Shown here: positions 36,101 through 47,739 of the stretch, piece by piece
How positions within the stretch are numbered: the stretch's first letter is position 1
Layout: every line of letters begins with the position of its first letter
Source of the DNA: Ciona savignyi
Taxonomy: Eukaryota > Chordata > Ascidiacea > Phlebobranchia > Cionidae
Direction: 5' to 3'
DNA length: 64,000 nt
Assembly (NCBI GenBank): GCA_000149265.1
Contig: CH002787.1
Location: forward strand, 395,752-459,751
Translations under genes and position numbers: made by a program
The notes under the pieces: generated by a model
The model's input: only the letters and a program-made list of their open reading frames with translations
Databases searched by the model: none
Told to the model about the DNA's origin: nothing

Positions 36101-37837
36101 CACCAACAATGAAGTTACATTTACCCCTAACCATTCCACATACATTTCCTCGAATTACTGTATATGATATAACAACTGTTAATTCCTTAAACTTACAGGA
36201 GTAGGCCTATCCGATTCTTACAATTCAGATAAAAATATTATCACTTGCACATTTAAAAAAATAAAATATGAATGTAGAGAAGTGTTATGTCAAATCAAGA
36301 TTTGTTATTGATTTAGAGTACAGACTACATATATTTTAATTCTATTCACTAAAATATGCATACATCTTACCATGACAGCTAACCCAATCAATGCAATATC
36401 TGCCCTGCAACATAAATATGCAATACATTAGACGGATGGATACATCCAACCGATTAGTTTGGTGGGTTAGTTCTTGCCTTTCCGGTTCAAAATTAGTTCT
36501 TGTTGAAAGAGAATTTCGTTCATTAATGGGTGTTAAACATAAATATCCTAGTCCAACAGATTAGTCTGATTGGTTAGTGCGTTACCTTTCAGCCGAATGG
36601 TTGCACAGTCAAAACTGGTCGATAGTTAGTGGGTTGTATCCTTTGGCATTGCATTTAACGAATATTGCCTGAACCCAGCGGATTAATGTGTTCTACTTAA
36701 TTAAAGAAATGTCTGAATCATACAAAACACAACAACTCCTGTAACACAACTGTGGGCATGGAGTAATCTGACGATTGCCCTGGTTTTAAACCACCTTGGT
36801 TTTCCATTCACTTGCATAAAAATGATTATCGTAAGACATTGACTCGGTGTACCACGGAAAAATAATACTATTTTTTTAAATGCAGTTTTTACTCTACAAA
36901 ATGTATATGGCTGGCCAGAAGACCCCCACTGTACAATTTTAACTGCATGTGCTGTCACACCCTATTGGAAAAAGTTTGTTTTCTGTGCGCCGGATTTTTG
37001 CGCCAACATTTTTTAACCTAAATTTTGCGCCACGCCAGTAGTACTAATTTGCGCCACCACAAACAAAGTTGCATAATTTTTAATTAAAACTTTGAAATAT
37101 AAAGCTTTAAAGTGTCAAAAAAATACTGACATAAATGAAACATGAAAGGAAGTGTAATCACGCCACGCTGGCATGATTTTTGGAGTTTTCTACGCCAATA
37201 CCTGAAAAGTAGTCCGTGCGTCACGCCAGATATATCCGGCGCATCATACGAACTTTCCAGTAGGGCTGTCACATATAGTAAGTGTCTAAATGTATCCCGA
37301 ATAAAAAAAAGGTTGCAGAATATTGTCCTATCCGATCATGTTAACAGTGATATGATATATGCTACTTAGGTATGGGATAGGTTATTGTTTATCCCCGTAA
37401 ATGGGAAAACCAAGGGGGTTAACACACTGGCAATCGTGAGATCACCTAGGGACCACAGTCGGATTGCTGGAGCTTTTGCAGCGCGATGTGTATGATTCAA
37501 ACGTTTCTTTAATTTAGTAGAACCCATATACCTCCTTAGTGCCAGGTAATGTCTGTAAAGTGCTTTTCCCAAGGATACAACCTAGCTGGTGACCAGTTTC
37601 TATCTTACAACCCTTCGGTTGAAAGGTGACACACTAATCCACCAGACTAACCAGTAGGACTAGGTATTGCTTAGTTTTAATGCAACCAGCTAAAACAAGC
37701 AAAATTGTGCAGTAACACTTGGACACTATACTTTTACGTTTTTAAGAATAAATCGTTGTTTAAATATTTTAAAGGAATGATTTTCAATATTTTCACTTTA
37801 GTAACGTAAAATAAACTTACTTGGAGGTTTCTGCCAT
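30151..37837 (-). CDS. pgd: 6-phosphogluconate dehydrogenase, decarboxylating
   Basis: It oxidises 6-phosphogluconate to ribulose-5-phosphate and CO2, making NADPH, in the cytosolic oxidative pentose phosphate pathway. Thirteen exons: 37821-37837 (ATG), 36371-36404, 35282-35323, 34982-35161, 34546-34730, 33467-33533, 32826-32960, 32326-32515, 31694-31821, 31181-31314, 30891-30990, 30559-30681 and 30151-30270. They give 484 residues, matching the human length of 483. The NADP-binding loop GLAVMG lies near residue 14 and VCAYNRT near 35. [27 protein letters not shown], the catalytic-Lys segment [43 protein letters not shown] and the C-terminal [17 protein letters not shown] are all intact. Every phase closes. 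It is complete, functional-looking, and lies upstream on the same strand as sas10 and tkt. Confidence 0.97.
36560..36840 (+). repeat. Dispersed repeat, near full-length copy
   Basis: Head (GATTGGTTAGTGCGTTACCT through GTTGTATCCTTTGGCATTGC) and body (AATCATACAAAACACAACAA through CCACCTTGGTTTTCC) occur in the same order as in the reverse copy at 37366-37690. It is intronic in pgd. A further head-like fragment precedes it at about 36430-36490. Confidence 0.65.
37366..37690 (-). repeat. Dispersed repeat, near full-length copy
   Basis: On the minus strand it begins near ACTGGTTAGTCTGGTGG and passes through CACCTTTCAACCGAAGGG, then GGTTCTACTAAATTAAAG, AAAAGCTCCAGCAATCCGAC and GGGGTTAACACA-type blocks, ending CGGGGATAAACAATAACC. 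It is the clearest complete copy and lies in pgd intron 1. Confidence 0.7.
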
Positions 37838-38622
37838 ATTGTTATGTTATTGTTTGTTCGGATGTCCAAGATATAATGAAACTGATAAAGGAAGCAATGC
37901 AAAGTGTCAAACTAACCTAATACCTAGAACTATAAAAAAATTAGATAACACAATTCTAACTTCCAAAAATAAACGTTCATGCAAAATCAACCCTGTACAT
38001 TTGTGCTTAGTCATCGTAGAAAATGCGTATCATACTGTTTGATTGACAAGTCTTATTCAGCAGTACCGATTAAAAATAAAAACCCTTGGGCAATGTTTAC
38101 AATTCGGTATTGGCAGTATTTGGTTTAGGTGTAATTGTTTTTAATTCCGGTATAATTAGTCCTAACCACACCTGAAATTAAACCTAGGTATATAATAGTG
38201 GCAGTTTTTTCGTAGTCCGTAATTGATGGATCGGTAATATGCCGCTCATTTATTACCTGCGTGAATGACTACACAGTTTGTAATTTATCGTGCGGTGATT
38301 GTAGTCCTGCTATACATCACGATATCACCACAATGGCTCGGATATTATCGTGCAATGATGCGGCAAATACGGTTCGTTTACTTGTAGAGAATTTCCCCGT
38401 ACCGATGTGATCGGCCGGCGTCACTTTTCTTGGTAACTGAACCACGGTTCTACCGAGTCATGATGATTTTCCCGCAAACCAACCGTAAAAAGTTCACACG
38501 AACTCATCCCGACGCTCTATTGTCTATCCTATACAAACAGCCACACCGCTAAAAATCACGCGAAACTTGAAGGTTTCTTGTGTTCCGCAAACAACGCAAT
38601 GCTTGAAATCGGGTTTATTTGT
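37838..38622. other. Intergenic region, putative pgd promoter and sas10 3' flank
   Basis: About 785 bp lie between the pgd start codon and the sas10 stop codon. The sas10 poly(A) signal (AATAAA, minus, 38614-38619) sits four nucleotides beyond its stop. No further exon was found. Confidence 0.6.
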
Positions 38623-41600
38623 TTAGCGTATTCTTACTCCTCTAATAACACCTGCCCGTATGCCTGACGCCTCGCCAGCATATTTATTTATTTCGGGCTT
38701 GTAAGTCCGCACTTGTCCGCGCCGTCGAATCTTCGCTTTACGGTACATTTCACGATGCTTGACGCGTGGATTTCGGTCCAGTTTTCGGCGCTTTGAATGA
38801 GCTCCCTTGTTTTTACTCATCTGCAAGATAAAAGGGTAAACTCGCAAACAGCATCGACATACTGTAAGGGTCTTACCGTGTAGTTGATGGCTCTGCGTTC
38901 CTCTGCTTTCTCAGCAAATTCAGCATGCATGGCAATCGGCTCACTAAATAAAAAGTCCAGTAAACAAAAATATAAAAAGCATTTAATAATAAAATAAAAA
39001 AGATGCTTTCTTATTATTGTATTACCTTTCTGGTTCGTTATCCCCAGCCTTCAATCTTTCTTGGAGTGCAGTAAAATATTTTAAAGAATCTACAGGTCCC
39101 AATTCCTACAAAACAAATTGATTAAACATTCAGCCAGAACCAACAGTTTAGTTACACACAGTTATCCATAAAGAGCATTGACCAAGACAGATAACAAGCT
39201 ACATGCGTTGGTGAGCCAAACATGGTTACAATACACAGAAGACAAATACAGTAAACTTTATTCTTACCAATGCTTTGATACAGAAACTGACTATCAATTG
39301 TTTAAAACTTTAAACAAATGGAGATAAAACAAGATAGTATTGCTTACCTTCAATTTATGTTGGGACTCGGTTTTGGCAGTTTCCATGCTTGTAGTTTCAT
39401 TTGTTGTTCTAAAAAATATCAAGAAGTTATTGCATTCCTTTATGCCCGGTAAAATAAAACAACCCAGTGACTACAAACTAAAATTAGAAATAAACTTAAT
39501 TAGAAATAAAAAACCAGATCAGTTGAGCTGTGTTTACTGAATCATCTTACATTGCTAGGAGTAAGCAAAGTATTAGTTTGTATTAAGTGCTAATAGGTGA
39601 CTCATACTTACTTATCTATTTTAGCCAAAGTCCCCACTTTGCCTTGTAGCAATCTATCTACTTGTTCTTCCAATTCTTCATCCAATGGAGTCAACTCATT
39701 AATAAGCTTAAAACAAATAATTTCATCACTCTTCTAACTAGTGATTATTAGAGAAAATGCAAATTTTAAAAGAGGCCTAACGGATAGCTTCATCACCACT
39801 AGTACACGTAAACATTGGGGCAGACATATACACACATTGATTAAACAATTGGATAAAGATTCTTTTATGAAAACATGAACATATAACACCAAAATTAAAA
39901 AAATATGTCATAACTGTACCACACGCACCAGGAATTTAATGTAAAAAATCCAACAAACCATGGATCAACCTACCGTTCTGAACTCCACGAGTCGTTTTAT
40001 CACAGGATGATTCCTCACGGCTACTGATTTGCATTTCAACGACAAATAGAATGAAACATTGATCAGGTAGGACGTGTATAAGTTGAATTTTGTGTGAATA
40101 AATACAGCACCACTGCCAGTTACGGTACCATTGGAAACAAGTTCCAAAAGAGGATAAATTCGATCTCTCAGTTCCATGCATTTTAACTGAAAAAACATCA
40201 TGTTTGAAATAGAAAGTAAGGAATTAAGGATCGTGTTATGGCATGATGTATTTGGCATTTATTTTTTTTAATACTAACATACTATTGTTATTACTTACTT
40301 TAAAATCTTTTATAAGGTCTCGAAGCTCAGGAGATTCTTTACTAATTAGTTTCCACTGAGCTTGACAAGATAAATTGCTGAAATCCGGACGAATTAAATT
40401 GTCGTGTTTGCTATCTTTCAAGCTACTGACTTGTGTCAACGAGTCCTGTGTATTTTTAGATAATAAGTGGCAGAATAAAGGGAACCTATTCTAAATTAAA
40501 ATTGTTTTTTTCCGATTGTCAAGTTCATTTAGCACAGTAGTTGCCAATGATTGAAAGTATTTGGTGAGCATACTAATCATATTAAAATAATAAAATAACA
40601 AATACTTTGATGTACCGGTATGTAAAACAAGTGTAAAATAAAGAGGTCAAAGTGTAGAAATGTTCAACCACATTCCAACGACCCTTCAATCCATATATAG
40701 AATAAAATGTCAACGAACCTCAACTGGTTCAATTAATTCAAATTGATCCTGATCAACCTCTTCATTGAGTTTTCTCTGGATACGTAGTGCTTCTTCCTCT
40801 TCAAGATCTGCAGCTTCATCACGATCAAAACCTGTTTGACACTAGTACGTCAAATGTGTAAATATAGAGTAGCCTCACTGCCTCAGTAAACTTCGTTGCA
40901 GCAGGTAATCAAGACCTTGAAAACATTTAAAACTATACATAAAAATAATATGTCTTGTTTTTAGAAAATTGTCTTCAAGATTTTGTCTGAACTGTCTTTT
41001 TAAACCGATAATGGAGTAAATATGTTTTCATAATTCTCTTAGAATTTAGTAAAATAAAATTATACAGTTAGCTATTTTTAAAGCTTTTGTTTAGATTTTC
41101 AACGGAAGTACTAAATGATTGCGTTTCCTTTGGTTTTAACAATCATACTGGTTGGTGACTTTACCACATGCAGTTAAAGTTTGATATTTACAATGAAGTA
41201 TTCTTGCTACACTAAATAACATTTTGCGCTTCCAATATGCTAGTTTAACAATTAAATACAACTATAAACAACTTTTAATTAAAGGGGAACTGAAGTAAAT
41301 TTTAAGAATATCTTAATAAATGGAAAAAAATACGCTGATTTCAAAAATCAAATCAGTTTCTTCCAATATTTTTTGGTTAAAGAGTTATGAGCAAATATGT
41401 ATTTCATTTTATGTTAGGGGATTTCCCGTATTACGTCACTGACGTTGTTGAGATTTCGTTCCTATATGCATTGTATACAATCATGTGTCAGTTTAGAGGT
41501 GAATTAGTAACAGAAGCGCCTGCAGGAGCGTTGTATTTTCGTTTTTATTATGGAGACTTAGCATAACACTTGTCATATAGCCTTACTGAACCAATGTACA

Positions 41601-44600
41601 TGGTAACAGCTTACTTTAAGCGCGGTCATTAAGGCCTGCACGGTCCTGGACCTAAGCTGAATGCTGAGGTATACAGATCTCGTATTTAAATGACTTTAGA
41701 ATAATAAGTCTTAGCAATTTATATCATAAATAATAAAAGTGAAAACAGAACAAGAAAACTATAACAGAATGCATTAAACTGTAACTGCCAGCAATTTATA
41801 GAAATAAACCAGCCATTAGGCAAAGGCTAGACTATGCGGTGGGAAAAGCCTATTTCTTTCATGGTTTACCTTGGCTGTTTGTATAATGTTTTGCTGTTGT
41901 GTATGTGGTGCATTTAATGTCTGCTGTTATTGAAACTGAGCATTAGCCTACTGGTTGAGAATACCACTTATTGCAAAAAACAGTTAATCCACAGTTGAGT
42001 AGCTGATGTGTAGTCTGACAATAAGTACACAGCAAGCACTCAGATAAGTACCGGTAAGTGAAGAATATATATAATAGATCTTTACTTAACTACCCAAATA
42101 AGTTAATAAGAATATATCACATTTCTAATTTAGTTCTTTTTATTAGATATTGTAAAATGCCTAAAGTTAAGCCACTGAGAAGGAAGAAAGAGTGATTGGA
42201 GTATATTGTTTTGCTCCAGGATGTACAAATTCCTATTACAGCACACGAAATTCCAATCCACCTGTGCTCTTCCATCGATTTCCTCACAACGACAAAAAAC
42301 GGTTGAAGCAATGGATACAACAATGCAAGTGTTCTAAACTACCTGGAAAAAGAACCGCAGTGTGTAGTGCACATATTTGTGACAAGGATTATCATAGTAA
42401 AATTGTATTTGACTCCAATGGAGTAGCCAAGATGATGAAAACAAACCACTTGGTGAAAAATACAGTTCCAACAATTTTAAATTTTTCTGATTATGATTTT
42501 AAACATAGTGATCAACCCAGTACATCAAGTGCAACTTCAAGAACTTCTTTATCCAAGCAGATAATTGAAAAATAAGGGCTTTTAGTAATGCAAGTCCAGT
42601 CTGGCATTATTTTGTGCACAAATGCATGTACATTCATGCAGCATAAACATTCTTGCGGTGTGTCCATAAGAATACAGTTTTTGCAACGGCACCAAGTCAT
42701 GTCAATAGGTAATGTTTCTAAATAAACATTTTCTTCTATGGGGCTTCAAAGATACTTTCAGACGTTTTCCTTGGTTTAAACGCACATGACTAAATTTGTG
42801 TTGTTTTATTGTGTACAATAAAACTTCTTTCATCCATGCCAGAATGCTGAAAACTGTCATCCATTTTAGTGTTACAACATTAACTTAAATTTACTCTAGA
42901 AATGAAGAAAACAAAAGAAATTTGTTAAAACTTCTATTCATATGTATTCCAAATCTCTCACACTCTCAGTTTGTAGCCTAGGGGTTGATAAACAACATTG
43001 CTAGTCTACGTTGCAGATTATGGCTATATATTGAAAAGCAACAATCATGAAAGAAATAGGCTGTTCCCACCGCATAGTCTGATCTTTGATTGATGGCTGG
43101 TTTATTTCTATAAATTGCTGGCAGTTACAGTTTACTGCCTCCTGTTCTAGTTTTCTTGTTCTGTCTTCACTTCTATGATTTATAATATAAATTGCTAAGA
43201 CTTATTATTCTAAAGTCATTTAAATACGAGACCTGTATACCTCAGCATTCAGCTTAGGTCCAGGATCGTGCAGGCCTGAATGAGCGCGCTTAAGGTAAGC
43301 TGTCACGCAGGTACATTGGTTCAGTTAGGCTATATGACAAGTGTTATGCTAAGTCTCCATAAAAAAACAAAAATACAACGCTCCTGCAGGCGCTTATGTT
43401 ACTAATTCACCTATAAACTGGCACATGATTGTATACAATGCATATAGGCACGAAATCTCAACAACGTCAGTGACGTAATACGGGAAATCCCCTAACATAA
43501 AATAAAATGCATATTTGCTCATAACTCTTTAACAAAAAAATATTGGAAGAAACTGATTTGATTTTTGAAATCAGCGTATTGTTTTCCATTTATTAAGATA
43601 TTCTTAAAATTGACTTCAGTTCCCCTTTAAATATCTAAATATATCATTACTTTTGCATTAAAAAAAAACATGTTTTATTTTATCACACATTTTCGATAGC
43701 ATTAAAATGTGGTCAGATAACAAAAACAGCCTTTCTTTTGACCGTGTCTAAATTTTCCATACTTTAAGTTCTTCTAGTTCTATTCATAAATACATACAAA
43801 CCACCATTAACAGATTTTGCAATAAGGCAATATGCACTATTATACCTTGCAGTCCTTCCAATGATTCCGCACCATAAAACGTAGATTTCTTTTTCCCCCA
43901 CGCTTTACTGCTGGGTATGCCTGGATAATATATATTCCGATTAGTAAAACAGTTTACCTAATTTCAGATTCTGTAAGTATTTGACAGAGTAAAGGATGCA
44001 ATTTGTTAGTATGATTTTAATATTGTCACCAACAATTTCAAGCCCAATGATTAGTCGGGTCAACCCACCATGATCACTATCAGCATCAGATTCATCTGGT
44101 GAGGATTCCTCATCTTCTTCATCAGCTCTTTCATCGCTATCATCATCACTTATGTCCAACACTCCTTGCTGTGTTAATTAATGTTTATTCAGTAATAACA
44201 AAAATGACAAACACACTGGTTATTGAGGTTGATTTGCCATATTGTACCAATGTTAGATAATTTACATACATGAAGTAGTGCAACTTTAGAAATAGAAAAA
44301 TTTGATAGAAATAGAAAATTTAAAATACAATGACCGAAGTTTTAAATTTAAAACCTATTGCAATTTTAGCCACAAAATTTATTGTTAATGAACTTATTAT
44401 TGTTACAAAACTTATTATTGTTAATGTAATATATTTTAAATTTATTATTAATAAGTATTCTGCTATTTCTAGTTCCTACTACATATATCATTAGACCATG
44501 CTTGGGTGAAATTTTACCTCCGAGTTAGTATCATCATATTCAGACCCACTATTTTCATTGTTATTGAGCAGTAGCTTATCCTGATTCGCATGAAATTTGT

Positions 44601-45339
44601 CAACTTCATCAAGGAAATAATCCTCTGAATTCTGCAGATTGAATGTTGACTTTGAATATATACACACATTATCATTTCTACTGTGGTGGTGGCAGGGTTA
44701 TCTTAGCACAAAGACAGCACAAGCAGAGCAGTTGTACATATTCAATATTACTCTGAAGATGTTGTCTTTATAAAAAGATGATTAATTAGCTCAAAATATG
44801 TGATAGACAGAAGGGTAAGAGACATAAGACACAAACCTTAACAGTTCTTAGATTAGGTGACTTTTAAATAGACTACCAAACTGTATTTGTAACCGACTAG
44901 AAATAAAGTACCAAAACGTTCATTTTAAAAGAAATAAAAGCAAGGGGAAGAGTTTATTTAAACTTTCCTACCGGATCTGGTTGATCCAAATCTAATGTTT
45001 TATCTTCCAGTGTTTTTTTCCTGTAAAAAACAAAGCTTAAATGTGGAAACAAAGATGATAACTGTTTCACTAATGCTGGCCATATGGATGTTAAGAAAAG
45101 CTGACTAAACAGTTTTCAATGTGCTTTACCCACACTAATACACTTGTTTAAAATAAAAATAATTTTAAATTCTAAAACAAACTACAGTAGGTGTTGACAT
45201 CTTACAGTGGGGTCACAGTAGCCTATTTCCCATCTTACGATAATAGTTTGTAACTTATTTAAAAGCATAAACGTACACTGCATACTTTTCGGTGTGCTTA
45301 CTTGTTTGTATGTCTGTTTTGTGGTCTTCTTTTTTTCAT
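38623..45339 (-). CDS. utp3: Sas10/UTP3, SSU-processome component
   Basis: UTP3 is a nucleolar protein of the small-subunit processome needed for 18S rRNA maturation. Thirteen exons: 45302-45339 (MKKRRPQNRHTN), 44972-45020, 44518-44631, 44069-44168, 43846-43920, 40719-40831, 40299-40445, 39974-40186, 39612-39706, 39348-39408, 39026-39105, 38877-38943 and 38623-38820. They give 449 residues with all phases consistent. The N-terminal third is acidic (DDDSDERADEEDEESSPDES) and followed by AWGKKK. The Sas10/C1D domain (KESPELRDLIKDFK, LLELVSNG, KFNLYTSYLINVSFYLSLK, HPVIKRLVEFR, LTPLDEELEEQVDRLLQG) is clear. The C-terminal signature domain (KLDRNPRVKHREMYRKAKIR, then EASGIRAGVIRGVRIR) is strongly conserved. 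The intron 40832-43845 hosts a TTAA transposon. The start exon is short and less certain than the rest. Confidence 0.95.
42192..42575 (+). CDS. THAP-domain protein of the transposon
   Basis: The frame (about 127 codons) encodes a THAP zinc finger: C-x4-C (YCFAPGCTN), RFPHNDKKRLKQWIQQC, CSAHICDKDY, and the NTVPTIL motif at its end, followed by a Ser-rich tail. THAP domains bind DNA and occur in P-element and Kolobok transposases. The frame opens at a GTG. A plausible initiator ATG at 42157 (MPKVKPLRRKKE) lies one base out of frame, with an intervening stop, so either a frameshift has destroyed the start or it initiates differently. The rest of a transposase is absent. It overlaps the antisense Cys-rich frame at 42512-42575. 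Confidence 0.7.
   Translation: MIGVYCFAPGCTNSYYSTRNSNPPVLFHRFPHNDKKRLKQWIQQCKCSKLPGKRTAVCSAHICDKDYHSKIVFDSNGVAKMMKTNHLVKNTVPTILNFSDYDFKHSDQPSTSSATSRTSLSKQIIEK
42512..42745 (-). CDS. P2X7 C-terminal (ballast)-like Cys-rich frame in the transposon
   Basis: The minus-strand frame reads ENVYLETLPIDMTWCRCKNC, then LMDTPQECLCCMN and DWTCITKSPYFSIICLDKE, ending VLEVALDVLG and a stop. The WCxCxxC...ECxCC...CIT...F arrangement resembles the zinc-binding cytoplasmic tail of the P2X7 receptor (RWCRCGNC...CCRKK...CITTS), a domain also found without the channel in many invertebrate genes. The start is unclear: the frame opens after a stop at 42746-42748, with the first ATG at 42700. It may be one exon of a larger gene or a fragment. 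Functional status is unknown. Confidence 0.5.
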   Translation of the reverse strand, partial: SPIEENVYLETLPIDMTWCRCKNCILMDTPQECLCCMNVHAFVHKIMPDWTCITKSPYFSIICLDKEVLEVALDVLG

Positions 45340-45834
45340 TTTATATAAAGCTTATGGAAATTGTATTGTGCTATATCTTAACCACCTACAGTTCCAGATA
45401 TAGCAAATAATTACATGTAATTGCATTCTTCACTTAAAAAGTACTTTTGTATTTATGGGGTGGGATTGCAGGTTTAAAAGAGAAATGACTGAGCAAAAAA
45501 CAAGAGTTTGAAAAATTTGAATACAAAATGAAGTACACCACAAATATGCCATAACCTAAGCTGGAACTTGCATGCCAAGAAATCAAATTTTGTATAAGGC
45601 AGGTTAAAACTGTACATTTCTTAATTAACGTTTCATTCATAACAAAATATTAAATCATTTTAACAAATAAACATCCGCCCATCCACATCACTTATAATAA
45701 TCCACTTTAACATAAATTGATTGCAAAAAACGTCCGTTAACATTTAGTACTACTATGCCATTGGTTGCACAACGTAAGGCTTAATTAATTGGTCTGTAAC
45801 AGACCACGTCTGTACATAAATTTTTATTTTAAAT
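45340..45834. other. Intergenic region between tkt and sas10
   Basis: This 495-bp segment contains the tkt 3'UTR, with AATAAA on the minus strand at 45823-45828 close to the stop, and the presumed sas10 promoter. The small frame at 45434-45640 has no recognisable feature. Confidence 0.6.
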
Positions 45835-47739
45835 TTATTGAATCATCTTCTTGACTTCAGCAACAATAGCAGTGGAATCAATCTTGAATGCAGCCAGCAG
45901 CTCACTCGGCTCTGCACTGTAAGGCATCCCATTTACTGCCAATCGGACTTGCTTGAATCCAGTTTGATCAGATAAAGCCTCTGCAACTGCTGACCCAATT
46001 CCTCCCTCCGGGTAATGATCTTCCACTGTCAGGATACGACCACCAGTGGAACTGGCTGCCTGGATGATGGTTTCTTTATCGATGGGTTTAAGACTGAATA
46101 TATCAATAACTGTAATGCCTATGTTTTCAGTCGCCAAGATCTTGGAAGCCTTTATACCTTCATCTAGTGTTACACCGCCACATATAACAGTGACTTGGTC
46201 ACCTGTTGCTTGCTGCACTATTTTGGCACGACCTATTTCGAATTTTGTATCGTTGTCATATAACACAGGTGTAGCAGCTCTAGTGCCACGAATAAAACAT
46301 ATGCCTTTTGTATTAGCCACCAATTCTACAGCTCTTTCCAAAGAAACAACATCCGATGGATAAAGCACTGTGCTTCCGGGAATTGCACGGAACATCGCGA
46401 TATCTTCCAGAGCCATTTGAGAAGGACCATCAGCTCCAATAGAGATACCACAGTGAGATCCAAAGAAGTTACAGTTGGTGTTAGAAACCGCACCCATACG
46501 AATGTGATCATAAGCTCTGGCCAAAAATGCTGCGAATGTGGAGCAAAAAACAACAGCACGGTCACGGGTGGCCAATCCAATTGCAACCCCGGTCATATTT
46601 TGCTCCGCAATAAAGCACTCAATAAATCGGTCAGGATATTCTTTCTTGTAATCTTGAGCAAAAGTTGAATTTTTCATATCTCCGTCCAGTGAAAGTATAC
46701 GATCATTATTTTTCCCAAGTTTAATGAGTGCTGTTCCATAAGCTTGCCTTACTGCCAACTTTTGTCCCTTGGTGTAGTTGGGAGGGGAGCTGAGAGTGAT
46801 GTTAGAAATACTTATTGCTGGAGCATCATCCACTGGTTTAGATGGACTTAGTGTAATTCCAGATGGTTCAGATGACAATTTAACTAATTCGTCAATCATT
46901 TTATCCTTTGCTGCTTCGGAAACAGGTTTTCCATGGAATCCATGAAGATTCTCCTGACCCAGCATATTCTTCCCCTTCATTGTCTTGGCTACAATACATG
47001 TTGGTCGGTCCGTACATTGCTGGGCCGAGTATAATGCCTTGCACAGGTCGGTAATGCAGTGACCATTCACAACGATTGTATTCCAACCAAACGCAACTGC
47101 TCTCTGCTTATAAATATCAGTGTTGTGACCAAGAGAGGTTTCTTCGGACTGGCCCAATCGGTTAACATCAATGATAGCAACGATGTTATCTAATTTATAA
47201 TGACTACAAAATGCCATTGCCTCCCACACAGATCCTTCTGCCATTTCACCATCACCAAGCAAACAGTACACACGATATGACGCTTTATCAACATGTTTAC
47301 CCATGTATGCCATTCCAGCCGCCATATTCAAGCCTTGGCCAAGGGATCCAGTGGCAACATCAATGAAATCAATCTTCGGTGTGGGATGACCTTCATAAAC
47401 ACTTCCAAATTTCCGAAGAGTCATCAATTGGTCCTTTGTTAAGTGACCTGTTTCAACCCAAGCGGCATATAAAGCCGGGCATCCATGACCTTTCGACATC
47501 ACAAATCGATCAGATGATGGATCTCTTGGTATTTTCACTTTATACTTCATCTCTTTGAAGAAGAGCACAGACAAAATCTCTGCACAGCTTGAAGATGAAG
47601 TTGGGTGGCCTGATTTGCTTGCACATGTCGCCAGAATACTATTGATTCTGATACGGTTAGCAATATTTTTTAATTCGTGTACGGTCGAATTGGTAGGAGA
47701 GTGGTAACCATTATGTTCCATTTCAGAGTTATTTGACAT
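45835..47739 (-). CDS. tkt: Transketolase, intronless
   Basis: The enzyme transfers two-carbon units between sugar phosphates in the non-oxidative pentose phosphate pathway, using thiamine diphosphate and Mg2+. One uninterrupted frame of 634 residues spans the full family length (human TKT 623). I chose ATG 47739 (MSNNSEMEHNGYH) since the longer frame begins at a non-ATG codon. Landmarks: SKSGHPTSSSSCAEI, SKGHGCPALYAAW, GSLGQGLNMAAGMA, the ThDP motif GDGEMAEGSVWEA...IIDVNRLGQS, HGFHGKP, the catalytic-Glu segment FIAEQNMTGVA, GSHCGISIGADGPSQMALED, and the C-terminal domain starting around ATPVLYDND. All catalytic-type residues are retained. Neighbouring genes have many introns, so the lack of introns is striking and suggests a retrocopy or intron loss. 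A CAG acceptor at 47783-47785 lies about 43 nt upstream of the ATG. Confidence 0.97.
   Translation of the reverse strand: MSNNSEMEHNGYHSPTNSTVHELKNIANRIRINSILATCASKSGHPTSSSSCAEILSVLFFKEMKYKVKIPRDPSSDRFVMSKGHGCPALYAAWVETGHLTKDQLMTLRKFGSVYEGHPTPKIDFIDVATGSLGQGLNMAAGMAYMGKHVDKASYRVYCLLGDGEMAEGSVWEAMAFCSHYKLDNIVAIIDVNRLGQSEETSLGHNTDIYKQRAVAFGWNTIVVNGHCITDLCKALYSAQQCTDRPTCIVAKTMKGKNMLGQENLHGFHGKPVSEAAKDKMIDELVKLSSEPSGITLSPSKPVDDAPAISISNITLSSPPNYTKGQKLAVRQAYGTALIKLGKNNDRILSLDGDMKNSTFAQDYKKEYPDRFIECFIAEQNMTGVAIGLATRDRAVVFCSTFAAFLARAYDHIRMGAVSNTNCNFFGSHCGISIGADGPSQMALEDIAMFRAIPGSTVLYPSDVVSLERAVELVANTKGICFIRGTRAATPVLYDNDTKFEIGRAKIVQQATGDQVTVICGGVTLDEGIKASKILATENIGITVIDIFSLKPIDKETIIQAASSTGGRILTVEDHYPEGGIGSAVAEALSDQTGFKQVRLAVNGMPYSAEPSELLAAFKIDSTAIVAEVKKMIQ

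Larger units (their letters stand above)
41283..43626. mobile_element. Kolobok-like DNA transposon with THAP gene
   Basis: The 2.34-kb element starts AGGGGAACTGAAGT and has inverted repeats of about 580 bp (41283-41862 and 43041-43626). It is flanked by TTAA on both sides (41279-41282, 43627-43630). TTAA target sites plus a THAP protein are hallmarks of the Kolobok superfamily (established knowledge). No long transposase frame is present, so this copy is probably non-autonomous. It inserted into an intron of sas10. The two arms differ by scattered substitutions. Confidence 0.8.

Noticed and set aside
46046-46668. Plus-strand ORFs within the transketolase gene
   Set aside because: They are antisense shadows of a strongly conserved coding frame.
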